The notes under the pieces are model-generated. The model had not been told where the DNA came from, did not search any database, and saw only the letters and a program-made list of their open reading frames with translations. 64,000 nucleotides of DNA from positions 2,418,001-2,482,000 of the forward strand of contig OZ220748.1 in NCBI GenBank assembly GCA_965117035.1. Reading direction: 5' to 3'. How positions within the stretch are numbered: position 1 is the first letter of the stretch; each line of letters starts with the position of its first letter. Shown piece after piece: positions 35,018 through 43,572 of this stretch. The position numbers and the translations under genes were made by a program. This stretch comes from CAZENU01 sp965117035 (lineage in GTDB: Bacteria; Chloroflexota; Dehalococcoidia; Lucifugimonadales; CAZENU01).

Positions 35018-36319
35018 ATGGCCGGAGAGTACGGTGCGCGCGCCCTCGCGTGCCTCGTCACCGTACTCTGCGCCGCGCTCATCGCGTGCGGCAACGGTGG
35101 GCCTGGGCCCGACGCCACGGCCGCGCCATCCCAGGCGACGCAGGCCTCACCGACGACGGCCCAGGAGAGTCCCACCGCCGCGGCCTCCACGCCAGCGCCG
35201 CGCGGCCTTCCCGACCTCGACGTCGAGCCCGCGTTCCCGAACATTTCGCTGCAGCGCATGGTCCACCTCACCTACTCGTCGGAGAACGACGGCCGGCTGT
35301 TCGTGGTGCTGCAGCCCGGCCGCATAGTCTTCTTCGAAGACCGGCCGGACGCCGAGGACGTCCGCACCTTCATGGACATACGCGAGCGGGTCCGCGACCG
35401 CGGCAACGAGGAGGGGCTGCTCGGCCTCGCCTTCGATCCCGACTACGAGGCCAACGGCTACTTCTACGTCTACTACTCGGCCTCCAATCCCAGGCGCTCC
35501 GTCATCTCCAGGTTCTCCGTAGACCCCGGCGACCGGGACCTGGGAGACCCGTCCAGCGAGACCGAGATCATGACCGTCCCGCAGCCCTACAGCAACCACA
35601 ACGGCGGCCACCTCGTCTTCGGGCCCGACGGGTACCTGTACGTAGGGCTCGGCGATGGGGGGAGCGCGAACGATCCCGACGGCAACGGCCAGGACAGGAC
35701 CACCCTGCTCGGGACCATCCTGCGCATCGACGTCTCGACACTCGACTCGCTGGGACGCTACTCCGTGCCGCCCGACAACCCGTTCGTCGGAGAGGGAGGC
35801 GGGGTACGGCCGGAGATATGGGCCTACGGCCTTCGGAACCCCTGGCGCTTCAACTTCGACCCCGCGACCGGCGAGCTGTGGGTGGCGGACGTCGGCCAGA
35901 ACGCATGGGAGGAGGTCGACCTCATCCGCCCCGGCGCCAACTACGGCTGGGACATCATGGAAGGCGCCCACTGCACACCCCAACGCGGCATCACCGGCCT
36001 GCTGCGAAGAGGCCCGGAGGAGTGCGACCGCGCCGGCCTGGAACTGCCCATAGTCGAGTACGGCCGGGACGGCGGCTGCTCGATCACCGGCGGCTACGTC
36101 TACCGGGGCGCCCGTCTGCCGTCGCTCGCGGGCGCGTACGTCTACGGCGACTTCTGCAGCGGCAAGCTATGGGCCCTGCGCGCCGAGAACGGCGCCCTGG
36201 TCGAGCACAAGCTGCTCGTCGACACCGCCATCAGCCTGTCCGCCTTCGGCGAGAACCCCGAGGGGGAGCTGTTCATGCTCTCCTTCGACCGCACGATCTA
36301 CCGCTTCGTCCAGCCCTGA
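35018..36319 (+). CDS. PQQ-dependent sugar dehydrogenase-like lipoprotein (GDH-B/YliI fold)
   Basis: 433 residues from ATG at 35018. Signal and lipobox CLVTVLCAALIAC, then a Thr/Pro/Ala linker. The six-bladed soluble-GDH propeller is clear: ERVRDRGNEEGLLGLAFDPDY, YSNHNGGHLVFGPDGYLYVGLGDGG, GTILRIDVSTLD, EIWAYGLRNPWRFNFDPATGELWVADVGQNAWEE, NYGWDIMEG and SITGGYVYRG. The catalytic His is in NHNGGH. It would oxidise aldose sugars outside the membrane and pass electrons to a quinone or cytochrome. The adjacent divergent copper/cytochrome operon is a plausible partner but that is inference. Cofactor (PQQ) biosynthesis genes are not in view. Confidence 0.88.
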   Translation: MAGEYGARALACLVTVLCAALIACGNGGPGPDATAAPSQATQASPTTAQESPTAAASTPAPRGLPDLDVEPAFPNISLQRMVHLTYSSENDGRLFVVLQPGRIVFFEDRPDAEDVRTFMDIRERVRDRGNEEGLLGLAFDPDYEANGYFYVYYSASNPRRSVISRFSVDPGDRDLGDPSSETEIMTVPQPYSNHNGGHLVFGPDGYLYVGLGDGGSANDPDGNGQDRTTLLGTILRIDVSTLDSLGRYSVPPDNPFVGEGGGVRPEIWAYGLRNPWRFNFDPATGELWVADVGQNAWEEVDLIRPGANYGWDIMEGAHCTPQRGITGLLRRGPEECDRAGLELPIVEYGRDGGCSITGGYVYRGARLPSLAGAYVYGDFCSGKLWALRAENGALVEHKLLVDTAISLSAFGENPEGELFMLSFDRTIYRFVQP

Positions 36320-36358
36320 GCTCCACACCCCCGCAAGGCGGAGTCGCTGGCGCCCTGG

Positions 36359-36383
36359 CTGCCCGCGCCAGGCAAGCGGGCAG
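36359..36383. terminator. Candidate bidirectional terminator hairpin
   Basis: An 8-base-pair stem (CTGCCCGC at 36359-36366 with GCGGGCAG at 36376-36383) and a nine-base loop, in the 77-base gap between two convergent genes. There is no T-run, so intrinsic termination would be inefficient. Confidence 0.35.
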
Positions 36384-36396
36384 GGAGCACCCGCGC

Positions 36397-37209
36397 CTAC
36401 CCGAGCATTGGCAACTGTTCCGGAGGCACCAGGACACGGATGCTGCGGGGCTGTCCCCGGACCCTATCGATGAGCGCCCTTTCTTCCAGCCGCAGCACCA
36501 TCCCGTGAACGGCCGCGGCCGTCACGTTGAAGTATCGTCGCATGTCATCCTCCGACGGCGGATACCCGTTGACCGTCGTGTAGTAGTGGATGAACGAGAG
36601 ATATTGGCCCTGCTTCTTCGTGTATCCGCGCCGCCGGCGGAAGCTACCAAGCGCCCGGTTCACGCGGTCGGCGTCAAAGGCGTCGGGATCGAACCCCTCA
36701 CCGAGCCATTCCATCCGGTCGAGATGCTCCGGATGCCCGGAGTCTCCAACAGCCTCCAGCAGCTCCGCGTAGCCCCACGGGCCGCCACAGTCCTCGGGCA
36801 GGCAAGCCCGCCTCCCTCCCAAACAGAGCGGATATTCCGTGCCCGGCTCGCGCTTGAGAACGTCCTCCAGGAGGAGCCCGTGGCGCCAATAGTCTCCGAA
36901 GTCGTACACGTACAGGAAGCGGGCTCCAGGGTAGCTGACCACTCGTCCCAGGGTGACCTGTGTCGAGTCCTCGTAATCGAGCCCGTAGTCCTGCTCGTCG
37001 TCGGGCTCGCTGTATTCGGTCGATCCGATCTCGAACCGGTAGAGGTGATAGTTATCCCAACCCATCACCTGTTGAAGTACCAGGTGCAGCCGATGGAGCG
37101 AGACCTCCGCGGGCACCTGGAACCGGCGCCACACCGGGGGAGCGATGTCCAGCAGCGTGACCTTGAGCTGGTAGACCGACTTGTCGTCGGAGGGCGATGC
37201 AGCTGACAT
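36397..37209 (-). CDS. pRiA4b ORF-3-like protein fused to a LexA-like winged helix
   Basis: 270 residues. Residues about 10-165 match the plasmid pRiA4b ORF-3/IS1096 TnpR family: YQLKVTLLDIAPPVWRRFQVPAEVSLHRLHLVLQQVMGW, YVYDFGDYWRHGLLLEDV, CLGGRRACLPEDCGGPWGY and GEGFDPDAFDADRVNRAL. Residues about 195-265 (GQYLSFIHYYTTVNGYPPSEDDMRRYFNVTAAAVHGMVLRL) resemble the LexA N-terminal winged helix. This suggests a DNA-binding regulator of unknown target. No transposase accompanies it, so it is probably a resident gene and not an IS passenger. Confidence 0.8.
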   Translation of the reverse strand: MSAASPSDDKSVYQLKVTLLDIAPPVWRRFQVPAEVSLHRLHLVLQQVMGWDNYHLYRFEIGSTEYSEPDDEQDYGLDYEDSTQVTLGRVVSYPGARFLYVYDFGDYWRHGLLLEDVLKREPGTEYPLCLGGRRACLPEDCGGPWGYAELLEAVGDSGHPEHLDRMEWLGEGFDPDAFDADRVNRALGSFRRRRGYTKKQGQYLSFIHYYTTVNGYPPSEDDMRRYFNVTAAAVHGMVLRLEERALIDRVRGQPRSIRVLVPPEQLPMLG

Positions 37210-37491
37210 AGTCCGCCATCGGTTCGATTCGCCAAAGCATACGCCATGAAGACGCCATACGCTATGGCGCGAACCGTCTCGATAGCCGGGTCACGAGGGC
37301 CACCCGACCGTGACGATGGCGGTCGGCGCTGACCGGAGGCTGCTCCGGGTGTTTTCCAGTACGGGAGCGCGCTTCACCGGGTCGGCTGACCTCGTCGCGC
37401 TCGGTCCCCGGTTGCAGACCCGCCGTTCGGCAGGCCGCGCTCCAGGGACCGCGATCGCCCTCCAAATGCCAGGGCGGAGGGCGCTTCTGCC

Positions 37492-37520
37492 TTGACTCAG
37501 GACGCCGGTTGCAGCAGAAT
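37492..37520 (+). promoter_or_regulatory. Putative promoter of the glutamine synthetase gene
   Basis: TTGACT (37492-37497), 17 bases, CAGAAT (37515-37520), followed about 39 bases later by the ATG at 37559. No NtrC- or GlnR-like operator is recognised by eye in the 349-base gap 37210-37558. Confidence 0.45.
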
Positions 37521-37558
37521 TCAGGGCGAGACATTTTCGCGCCAGCATGGAGGGCACG

Positions 37559-38587
37559 ATGGACTACTACAAGGCGGAATACATCTGGATCGACGGCGGC
37601 CAGCCGACGGCCAAGCTCCGCTCCAAGGGCAAGATAGTTCCCATGGGCGAGGAGCCGCCGGTCTGGGGCTTCGACGGGTCGAGCACAAACCAGGCTCCCG
37701 GGGAGAACTCCGACTGCGTGTTGCTGCCGGTGTTCACCTGTCCCGACCCGATCCGGGGCGGCGACAACAAGCTCGTGATGTGCGAGGTCATGCTCACGGA
37801 CATGTCCCCGCATCCGACGAACACCCGCGCGGCCTGCAGGGAGGCCGCCGAGAAGTACGCCGACTTCGACATGTGGTTCGGCATCGAGCAGGAGTACACC
37901 TTCTTCGACGGCATCAAGCCGCTCGGATGGCCGGACAACGGCTTCCCCGCGCCACAGGGCGGATACTACTGCGGCGTCGGCACCGACGAGGTCTTCGGCA
38001 GACCCATCGTCGAGGCCCACATGGACGCCTGCCTCGAGGCCGGCCTGCTGATTTCCGGCATCAACGCCGAGGTGATGCCGTCCCAGTGGGAGTTCCAGAT
38101 CGGGCCGATCGGCGCTCCCGCGGTGGGAGACCACATCTGGCTCGCCCGGTGGCTCCTCTACCGCATCGGGGAGGACATACACATCTCGGACGAGGACAAC
38201 AGGGGCGCCACGGCCAGGCTGGACCCCAAGCCCGTCAAGGGCGACTGGAACGGCGCGGGCGCTCACACGAACTTCTCGACCAGGCAGATGCGCGAGAGCT
38301 ACGAGGCATGCGTTGCCGCGGCGGAGGCCCTCGGCGCCAATCACGATGAGCACATCGCCCACTACGGCGACCGCATCGAGGAACGCCTGACCGGCCTCCA
38401 CGAGACCTGCTCCTACAGGGAGTTCAGGTACGGCGTATCCGACAGGGGCGCGTCCGTCCGCATCCCCTGGCAGGTGCACCGCGACGGGAAGGGCTACATC
38501 GAGGACAGGCGCCCCAATGCCAACTGCGACCCGTACAAGGTGACTGAGCTGATACTCAACACCGTGTGCGGAGCGGCTTCCTCCTAG
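37559..38587 (+). CDS. Glutamine synthetase, type II (eukaryotic-like GSII)
   Basis: 342 residues from the second of two in-frame ATGs; GGAGG lies five bases before it and overlaps the first ATG at 37547. GSII signatures: WGFDGSSTNQAPGENSDC, WFGIEQEYTFFD, GINAEVMPSQWEFQIGP, GDWNGAGAHTNFST and DRGASVRIPWQ...GYIEDRRPNANCDPY. Length fits GSII (about 340-370) and not GSI (about 470). The adenylylation tyrosine loop of GSI is absent. It makes glutamine from glutamate, ammonia and ATP. It converges on a transglutaminase/alpha-E/ATP-grasp operon, but is transcribed towards it and not with it. Confidence 0.93.
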   Translation: MDYYKAEYIWIDGGQPTAKLRSKGKIVPMGEEPPVWGFDGSSTNQAPGENSDCVLLPVFTCPDPIRGGDNKLVMCEVMLTDMSPHPTNTRAACREAAEKYADFDMWFGIEQEYTFFDGIKPLGWPDNGFPAPQGGYYCGVGTDEVFGRPIVEAHMDACLEAGLLISGINAEVMPSQWEFQIGPIGAPAVGDHIWLARWLLYRIGEDIHISDEDNRGATARLDPKPVKGDWNGAGAHTNFSTRQMRESYEACVAAAEALGANHDEHIAHYGDRIEERLTGLHETCSYREFRYGVSDRGASVRIPWQVHRDGKGYIEDRRPNANCDPYKVTELILNTVCGAASS

Positions 38588-38787
38588 ACCAACCCCGGCG
38601 GCGAGCGGCCGGGACACCCTGCCCAGTTCGTCGACCGGTACGTGGACCAGACCGCGGGGGCGGGCATCGGCCCCCCCTCGCGGTCGCGCGTCGGAATCCC
38701 GCCTCACTCGCGGAGGAAGGTCGGGAAATCGGGAATGGCGCTCGCGGCGCCTTCGGAGCGTCCCGGGTCCGGACGCTCTCTTCCGGG

Positions 38788-39663
38788 CTAGCCCGTGGGG
38801 CGCGGCGTCATCGCGATGTCGACGTCGAGCCGCGTCTCGGCCACGCCCTGGAAGACGCCGCGCGTCGGCGCCACGTCGCCGTAGTCGCGGCCCACGGCCA
38901 TGCGGACGTGCCGTTCGTCGGCGGGCCCATCGTTCGTGGGGTCGAAGCCGACCCACCCGAGCTCGGGCAGGCGGCACTCGACCCACGCGTGGGTGGCCGT
39001 GCCGCGCGCCGCGTCGCCGGGACCGCCGGCCACGTAGAAATAGCCGGACACGTACCGCGTCGGCACACCCCACGAGCGCGCGATCGCGATCATCACGTGC
39101 GCGTAGTCCTGGCAGACGCCCTGTCCCGATTCCAGTATGTGGTCGATCGGCGAGATCACGGACGTGCTGCCCGGGGCATATTCGAAGCTGCCGTGCAGAG
39201 TGTCCGAAAGCTCCGTCAGGGCCTGCAACGGATCGCCGCCGGGCGTCGCGATTCCATGCCTGTCGACGAATGAGTCCAGCGCGGGCGAGTAACGGGTGAA
39301 CTCGCTCGGATGGGTGAAGTCCCAGTCGCGGAACGACTCGCTCCACGAGCGGACCTCATCCCACGCGTCCTCGCCCAGCGAGCCGAGCCACGGCGGCGAC
39401 GGCGATGTCTCCACAGTCGACCGCGCGGTCACCACCAGCGAGTCGTGCTCCCGGTGCACGTTGAGGACGTGCTTGGCGTTCCCGAAGTAGTCCGTCTCCT
39501 CGTTGAGGGGGACGAGCGGGTCGGTCGTGACGTCGAAGCGCAGCAGCCGCTGCCCCAGGTCGTTTCGAGGCTCCAGGCAAAGCGTCATCACGCAGTTGCG
39601 CACGGGCGACGTGTAGGAGTATCGCGAGACGTGCTCTATGTCGTATCGAAACGGGCCGGTCAT
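38788..39663 (-). CDS. Transglutaminase-like cysteine protease family protein
   Basis: 291 residues. N-terminal beta domain starting FRYDIEHVSRYSYTSPVRNCVMTL, then the catalytic core with C184 (SGQGVCQDYAHV), H225 (ATHAWVEC) and D241 (VGFDPTND). This matches bacterial transglutaminase-like proteins that accompany alpha-E and ATP-grasp proteins. It begins four bases after the alpha-E stop, so it is the last gene of a three-gene operon. In the published prediction for this cluster type, the peptidase acts on a peptide made or attached by the ATP-grasp ligase; no substrate is proven. Confidence 0.9.
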   Translation of the reverse strand: MTGPFRYDIEHVSRYSYTSPVRNCVMTLCLEPRNDLGQRLLRFDVTTDPLVPLNEETDYFGNAKHVLNVHREHDSLVVTARSTVETSPSPPWLGSLGEDAWDEVRSWSESFRDWDFTHPSEFTRYSPALDSFVDRHGIATPGGDPLQALTELSDTLHGSFEYAPGSTSVISPIDHILESGQGVCQDYAHVMIAIARSWGVPTRYVSGYFYVAGGPGDAARGTATHAWVECRLPELGWVGFDPTNDGPADERHVRMAVGRDYGDVAPTRGVFQGVAETRLDVDIAMTPRPTG

Positions 39664-39667
39664 TGCC

Positions 39668-40636
39668 TCAGCGTTCGGGGCTGTCGTCGATGGGATAGTC
39701 GAAATAGCTGTCCGTGATCAGGTCGTGAAGGTCGCGGCAGTAGCCGTTGATCCTCCTCAGCAGCTCCTCGCGGTCGTCGCGGTCAGGCCATTCGTAGTGG
39801 ACCAGGGCCCGTGCCTGGCCGATCAGCCTACGTGTCGCGTCGCTCGACTGAGCGTTCGGGCCCGGGCCGATACCGGCGAGGTCCGCCGCGGCGGCGTCCA
39901 GCGACCTGCACAGCGAGCCGGGCAGAAGCGGATCGGTCGCCAAAAAGTCCAACACCTGGCCGGGCTCCACCTCGACGCCGTACCGGCGGTTGTAGGCCTC
40001 GAGGGCGTGACACAGGCGCAGCAGGCTCGTCCAGTCCGCGTCAGACGACTCCTCGCGCGCGTTGTCCTCGGCGATCTGGGTCAACAGCAGCGTCGCCGAG
40101 AGCTGCGCGCGCTCGATCACGTGGCCGAGCCTCATGAACCGCCAGCCCTCGTCCCGGTACATCGTCGCCGAGGCGATCCCCGTGAGGGTGTCAATCGAAG
40201 CCGCCGTCTCCGCGTAGAAGCTCTCGGGCGACACCCTCCAGATATCCTGTATTCTCACCTTCTGGAGACGCAGGTACGTCATGTTCAGCGTGGTCCACAT
40301 CTCGGCGCTGATCGACCGCCGCATCTGGCGGGCGTTCTCGCGCCCGAGCGCGAAGCAGCTCCAGACCGAGTCGGGATTCGCGCGCTCGAACGTCAACTCG
40401 TCCGCGAGCGTGTAAGAATCGGCCAGTGTGTACTCGTCGCTGTCGAGCATTTCAAGGCCGCCCCACGGAGGCTCGCGGTTGATGCTGCCGTAGATGCGGC
40501 TCCAGCCGAAGTATATCTCCCGGATGGGCCGGTCGACGAGCGCCTCCGTCTGCAGCCTGAGCATGCGGCACAGGTGCTCGGCTCGCTGGAAGTACCGGCT
40601 CATCCAGTACAGTCCCTGGGCGCTGCGGGCTAGCAC
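39668..40636 (-). CDS. Alpha-E domain protein (DUF403)
   Basis: 322 residues, GTG start with GGGAGG ahead. The opening MLARSAQGLYWMSRYFQRAEHLCRMLR is the standard alpha-E N-terminus. The rest is all-helical, with MRRSISAEMWTTLNMTYLRLQ and WRFMRLGHVIERAQLSATLLL. Alpha-E proteins nearly always sit beside a circularly permuted ATP-grasp and a transglutaminase-like protein, as here. Biochemical role unknown. Confidence 0.92.
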   Translation of the reverse strand: MLARSAQGLYWMSRYFQRAEHLCRMLRLQTEALVDRPIREIYFGWSRIYGSINREPPWGGLEMLDSDEYTLADSYTLADELTFERANPDSVWSCFALGRENARQMRRSISAEMWTTLNMTYLRLQKVRIQDIWRVSPESFYAETAASIDTLTGIASATMYRDEGWRFMRLGHVIERAQLSATLLLTQIAEDNAREESSDADWTSLLRLCHALEAYNRRYGVEVEPGQVLDFLATDPLLPGSLCRSLDAAAADLAGIGPGPNAQSSDATRRLIGQARALVHYEWPDRDDREELLRRINGYCRDLHDLITDSYFDYPIDDSPER

Positions 40637-40688
40637 GGCTCAGCCCTCCCGGTCATGCCCAGGAACCCCCTGCCCTCGAGTCCGCGGC

Positions 40689-42134
40689 TCATTCCTGCAA
40701 CACCCACAGGTCCTTCCCCCCGCCGCCCTGGCTGGAGTTCACGACGAGGCTGCCCCGGCGCAGCGCGACCCGGCAGAAGGCTCCCGGCACGATGCGGGTC
40801 TGGAGACCGTGCAGCACGAACGGCCGCAGGTCGACGTGGCGCGGCTCGAACCGGCCGTCGATCAGGCACGGCGAGCGCGAAAGCGCCAGCGTCGGCTGCG
40901 ATATGAAGTCGGCTGGGTCCGCGCGCACCTGCTCGGCGTACTCCGCCCGCTCCTCGGGCGTGGCGTGCGGGCCCACCAGCATGCCGTACCCGCCGGACTC
41001 GCCCACGCGCTTGACGACGAGCTTGTCGAGGTTGTCGAGCGTGTACTCCAGGTCTTCCGGCCGGCGGCACAGGTACGTCTCGACGTTGGCAAGGATCGGC
41101 TCCTCGCCCAGGTAGTAGCGGATCATGTCCGGCACGTACGCGTACACGCTCTTGTCGTCCGCGACACCCGTCCCCGGCGCGTTCACCAGGGCCACGTTCC
41201 CGAGCTTGTAGGCGTGCATCAGTCCGGGTACGCCGAGCATGGAGTCCGGGCGGAATACCAGCGGGTCGATGAAGTCGTCGTCGACGCGCCGGTACAGCAC
41301 ATCGATGCGGCGCAACCCCGTCGTCGTGCGGATGTACACGAACCCGTTGTCTACCAGCAGGTCCCGGCCCTCGACCAGCTCGGCCCCGATCTCGCCCGCC
41401 AGAAACATGTGCTCGTAGAATGCGGAGTTGGCGACGCCGGGGGTCAGCAGGGCGATGGACGGGTCCGAACGGCCCCGGGGAGCGAGCTCGCGCAGCGTCT
41501 GGCGCAGTATGCTGCCGTAGTGCTCGATCTCGCGCACGCGGTAGCTCCGGTACAGTCGGCGCATGCTCGCCTTGACCGCCTTGCGGTTGGCGATCATGTA
41601 CGACACGCCTGAGGGGACCCGCAGATTGTCCTCCAGCACCTTGAACCCGTCGTTCGTCCGCACAAGGTCCGTGCCGCAGATCGCCACCCAGGTCCCGTGG
41701 GGGGGCGTGAAGCCCCGCATCTCCACGCGGTACTGGGGACAACCGCGCACCACGTCGACCGGGATGACGCCGTCCTCGACGATCTGGCCCTCCCCGTATA
41801 CGTCGCTCAGGAAGAGGTTGATCGCCTTCAGCCGCTGCGTCAGGCCGGTCTCGAGATGCTGCCAGTCGGCGCCCGAGAGCACGCGTGGAATGCAGTCGAC
41901 GGGGATGATGCGCTCGTCGGCCTCCTCGTCCCCGTACACGGTGAAGGTGATGCCCTCGGTGGAGAACGAGCGCGTGACCCGCTCCTGTATGCTGCCGAGC
42001 TCCTCGGCCGTCAGCAGGTTCAGGGCGTCGTAAAGCTCACGGGAGTGCTCACGGGGTGCGCCGCCCGGGAGAAACATCTCGTCGTATACCGGTGCGTCGA
42101 GCTGGTAGCCGTCAAACTCCACGGCGCTCACCAT
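40689..42134 (-). CDS. Circularly permuted ATP-grasp protein (DUF404/407 type)
   Basis: 481 residues, first gene of the operon. Characteristic blocks: YDEMFLPGGAPREHSRELYDAL at the N-terminus, EGITFTVYGDE...RIIPVDCIPRVLSGADW, LKAINLFLSDVYGE, DLVRTNDGFKVLEDNLRVPSGVSYMIANR, NAPGTGVADDKSVYAYVPDMIRYYLGE and VVKRVGESGGYGMLVGPHA. It should form an acyl phosphate and ligate an amine, i.e. make an amide or peptide bond, but the product is not known. The ATG at 42134 lacks a strong ribosome binding site. Confidence 0.92.
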   Translation of the reverse strand: MVSAVEFDGYQLDAPVYDEMFLPGGAPREHSRELYDALNLLTAEELGSIQERVTRSFSTEGITFTVYGDEEADERIIPVDCIPRVLSGADWQHLETGLTQRLKAINLFLSDVYGEGQIVEDGVIPVDVVRGCPQYRVEMRGFTPPHGTWVAICGTDLVRTNDGFKVLEDNLRVPSGVSYMIANRKAVKASMRRLYRSYRVREIEHYGSILRQTLRELAPRGRSDPSIALLTPGVANSAFYEHMFLAGEIGAELVEGRDLLVDNGFVYIRTTTGLRRIDVLYRRVDDDFIDPLVFRPDSMLGVPGLMHAYKLGNVALVNAPGTGVADDKSVYAYVPDMIRYYLGEEPILANVETYLCRRPEDLEYTLDNLDKLVVKRVGESGGYGMLVGPHATPEERAEYAEQVRADPADFISQPTLALSRSPCLIDGRFEPRHVDLRPFVLHGLQTRIVPGAFCRVALRRGSLVVNSSQGGGGKDLWVLQE

Positions 42135-42540
42135 GGCCGGTGCGATCCGGCGCCGCTACGTCGGGCATCTCAGCCGATGCGCCGAAAGACTTGTCCGCTG
42201 CGTCAGTCATCTTCGATCACGTCTATCCGGGGAAACCGCGCGCCGCCTGTCGGCGTCTCCCGCGCCCACGGGACGGCGACGCGTCCGACGCCTAGTCTAC
42301 CACGGTACGCGGGCGCTCCCAAAACGCCCCTCCGGCAGTGCGGCCATCCCACGCGGACAGGTTGCTCCGCAGCCATCGGCGCCTGGCGGCGCCGACGATG
42401 GAACCCGCCACGCACCAGACCGCCCGGCCACAAGATTCAAGAAAGGTCTCGCTTGAAGTTCGACGGGTTCGGGGTTAACATCGTTTTTCCGGTCAGGCGC
42501 CCCAACGGCCCGTTGCGCTCCGCAATCGAGGTAGCTGCCG
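42135..42540. other. 406-base divergent gap, no gene recognised
   Basis: Lies between the ATP-grasp and NAPRTase genes, which are transcribed away from each other. Short open frames on both strands do not resemble proteins. No repeat A-F unit. It probably holds both promoters. Confidence 0.45.
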
Positions 42541-43539
42541 ATGGTCTCTCCCGAGTTCGAAGTCAAACGGCCCGTGCTGATAGGCGACACGGCCGACGTG
42601 TACCTGCAGCGCACGCTGACCATCCTGAGGAACGAGAGCATCAACCCGGACGTGGCGATGGAGTTCGCTCCCCGCCGGGCCGGGATCTTCTGCGGCGTCT
42701 CGGAGGTGAGGACGCTCCTGGCCAGGGTCCTCCCGGAGACCGGGCGAGAGGTCTGGGCCCTCGACGAGGGCCAGGCCGTGGAGGCCGGCGAGGTCGCGCT
42801 GCGTGTCAAGGCGCCCTACAGCTCCATCGGCCTGTACGAAACGGCGATCACCGGTGCGCTGTCTTCCGGCACGGCCTGGGCCACCGCCGCCAGCGAGTGC
42901 GTAGAAGCCGCCGCGGGCACCCCGGTCGTTTCGCTCGGCGCCCGGCACGTGCACCCCAACGTGGTCGCGGACATGGACTACGCCGCCATCGTCGGCGGGT
43001 GCGTGTCGTGCTCGACCATCCAGGGCGCCCGCCTCGCCGGCGTAACGCCGGCCGGACACATGCCCCACGCGCTCCCGATACTGATCGGGGGCTCCGTCAC
43101 CGCGATGCAGGCGTTCGACTCCCACATGCCCCAGGAGGTCCCCCGGATCGCCCTCGTCGACACGTTCCGCGACGAGGCCGAGGAGGCGCTGAACGTCGCG
43201 AGAGCGATGGGCGACAAGCTGCGCGGCGTATGCCTCGCCACGCCCCCGGAGCGCGGCGGAGTCACCATCGAGCTCGTCAGGGAGGTGCGGACCCGGCTCG
43301 ACCAGTCGGACTTCCGCCACGTCGAGATCATGGTGACGGGCGGATTCACCCCGGACCGCATCCGCAAGTTCGTGGCCGCCGAGGCCAGGGTCAACATCTT
43401 CGGCGTCGGCGCCTACATCGCGACCGCGCCCTCGAACACCTTCGCGGCCGAAATCCATGAGATAGACGGGCGTCCCTTCGCCAGGCGCGGCAGGATTCCC
43501 GGCGTAACGGCCAACCCGAGGCTCGACCGCGTCATCTAG
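42541..43539 (+). CDS. Nicotinate phosphoribosyltransferase family protein
   Basis: 332 residues from ATG at 42541 (CGAGG about ten bases before). Family features: VLIGDTADVYLQRTLTIL at the start, APYSSIGLYETAITGALSSGTAWATAA, VSLGARHVHPNVVADMDYAAIVGG, GHMPHALPILIGG and VTGGFTPDRIRKF leading to the phosphate-binding FGVGAYIA. It would convert nicotinate and PRPP to nicotinate mononucleotide in NAD salvage. It is shorter than E. coli PncB (400 residues) and closer to archaeal-type members. Monocistronic. Confidence 0.88.
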   Translation: MVSPEFEVKRPVLIGDTADVYLQRTLTILRNESINPDVAMEFAPRRAGIFCGVSEVRTLLARVLPETGREVWALDEGQAVEAGEVALRVKAPYSSIGLYETAITGALSSGTAWATAASECVEAAAGTPVVSLGARHVHPNVVADMDYAAIVGGCVSCSTIQGARLAGVTPAGHMPHALPILIGGSVTAMQAFDSHMPQEVPRIALVDTFRDEAEEALNVARAMGDKLRGVCLATPPERGGVTIELVREVRTRLDQSDFRHVEIMVTGGFTPDRIRKFVAAEARVNIFGVGAYIATAPSNTFAAEIHEIDGRPFARRGRIPGVTANPRLDRVI

Positions 43540-43572
43540 CGTTCCGCCGCGCGCTCCCGCGTCTCCGCCGGC

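Noticed and set aside
35050..37206. 718-codon open frame on the plus strand
   Set aside because: Shifted frame of the PQQ-type dehydrogenase continuing antisense through the pRiA4b-like gene.
37205..37245. tRNA T-arm-like sequence GGTTCGATTC
   Set aside because: No acceptor stem, anticodon arm or D arm can be formed around it.
37262..39346. 694-codon open frame on the minus strand
   Set aside because: Antisense to the glutamine synthetase and in the wrong frame of the transglutaminase gene; both of those have clear catalytic motifs.
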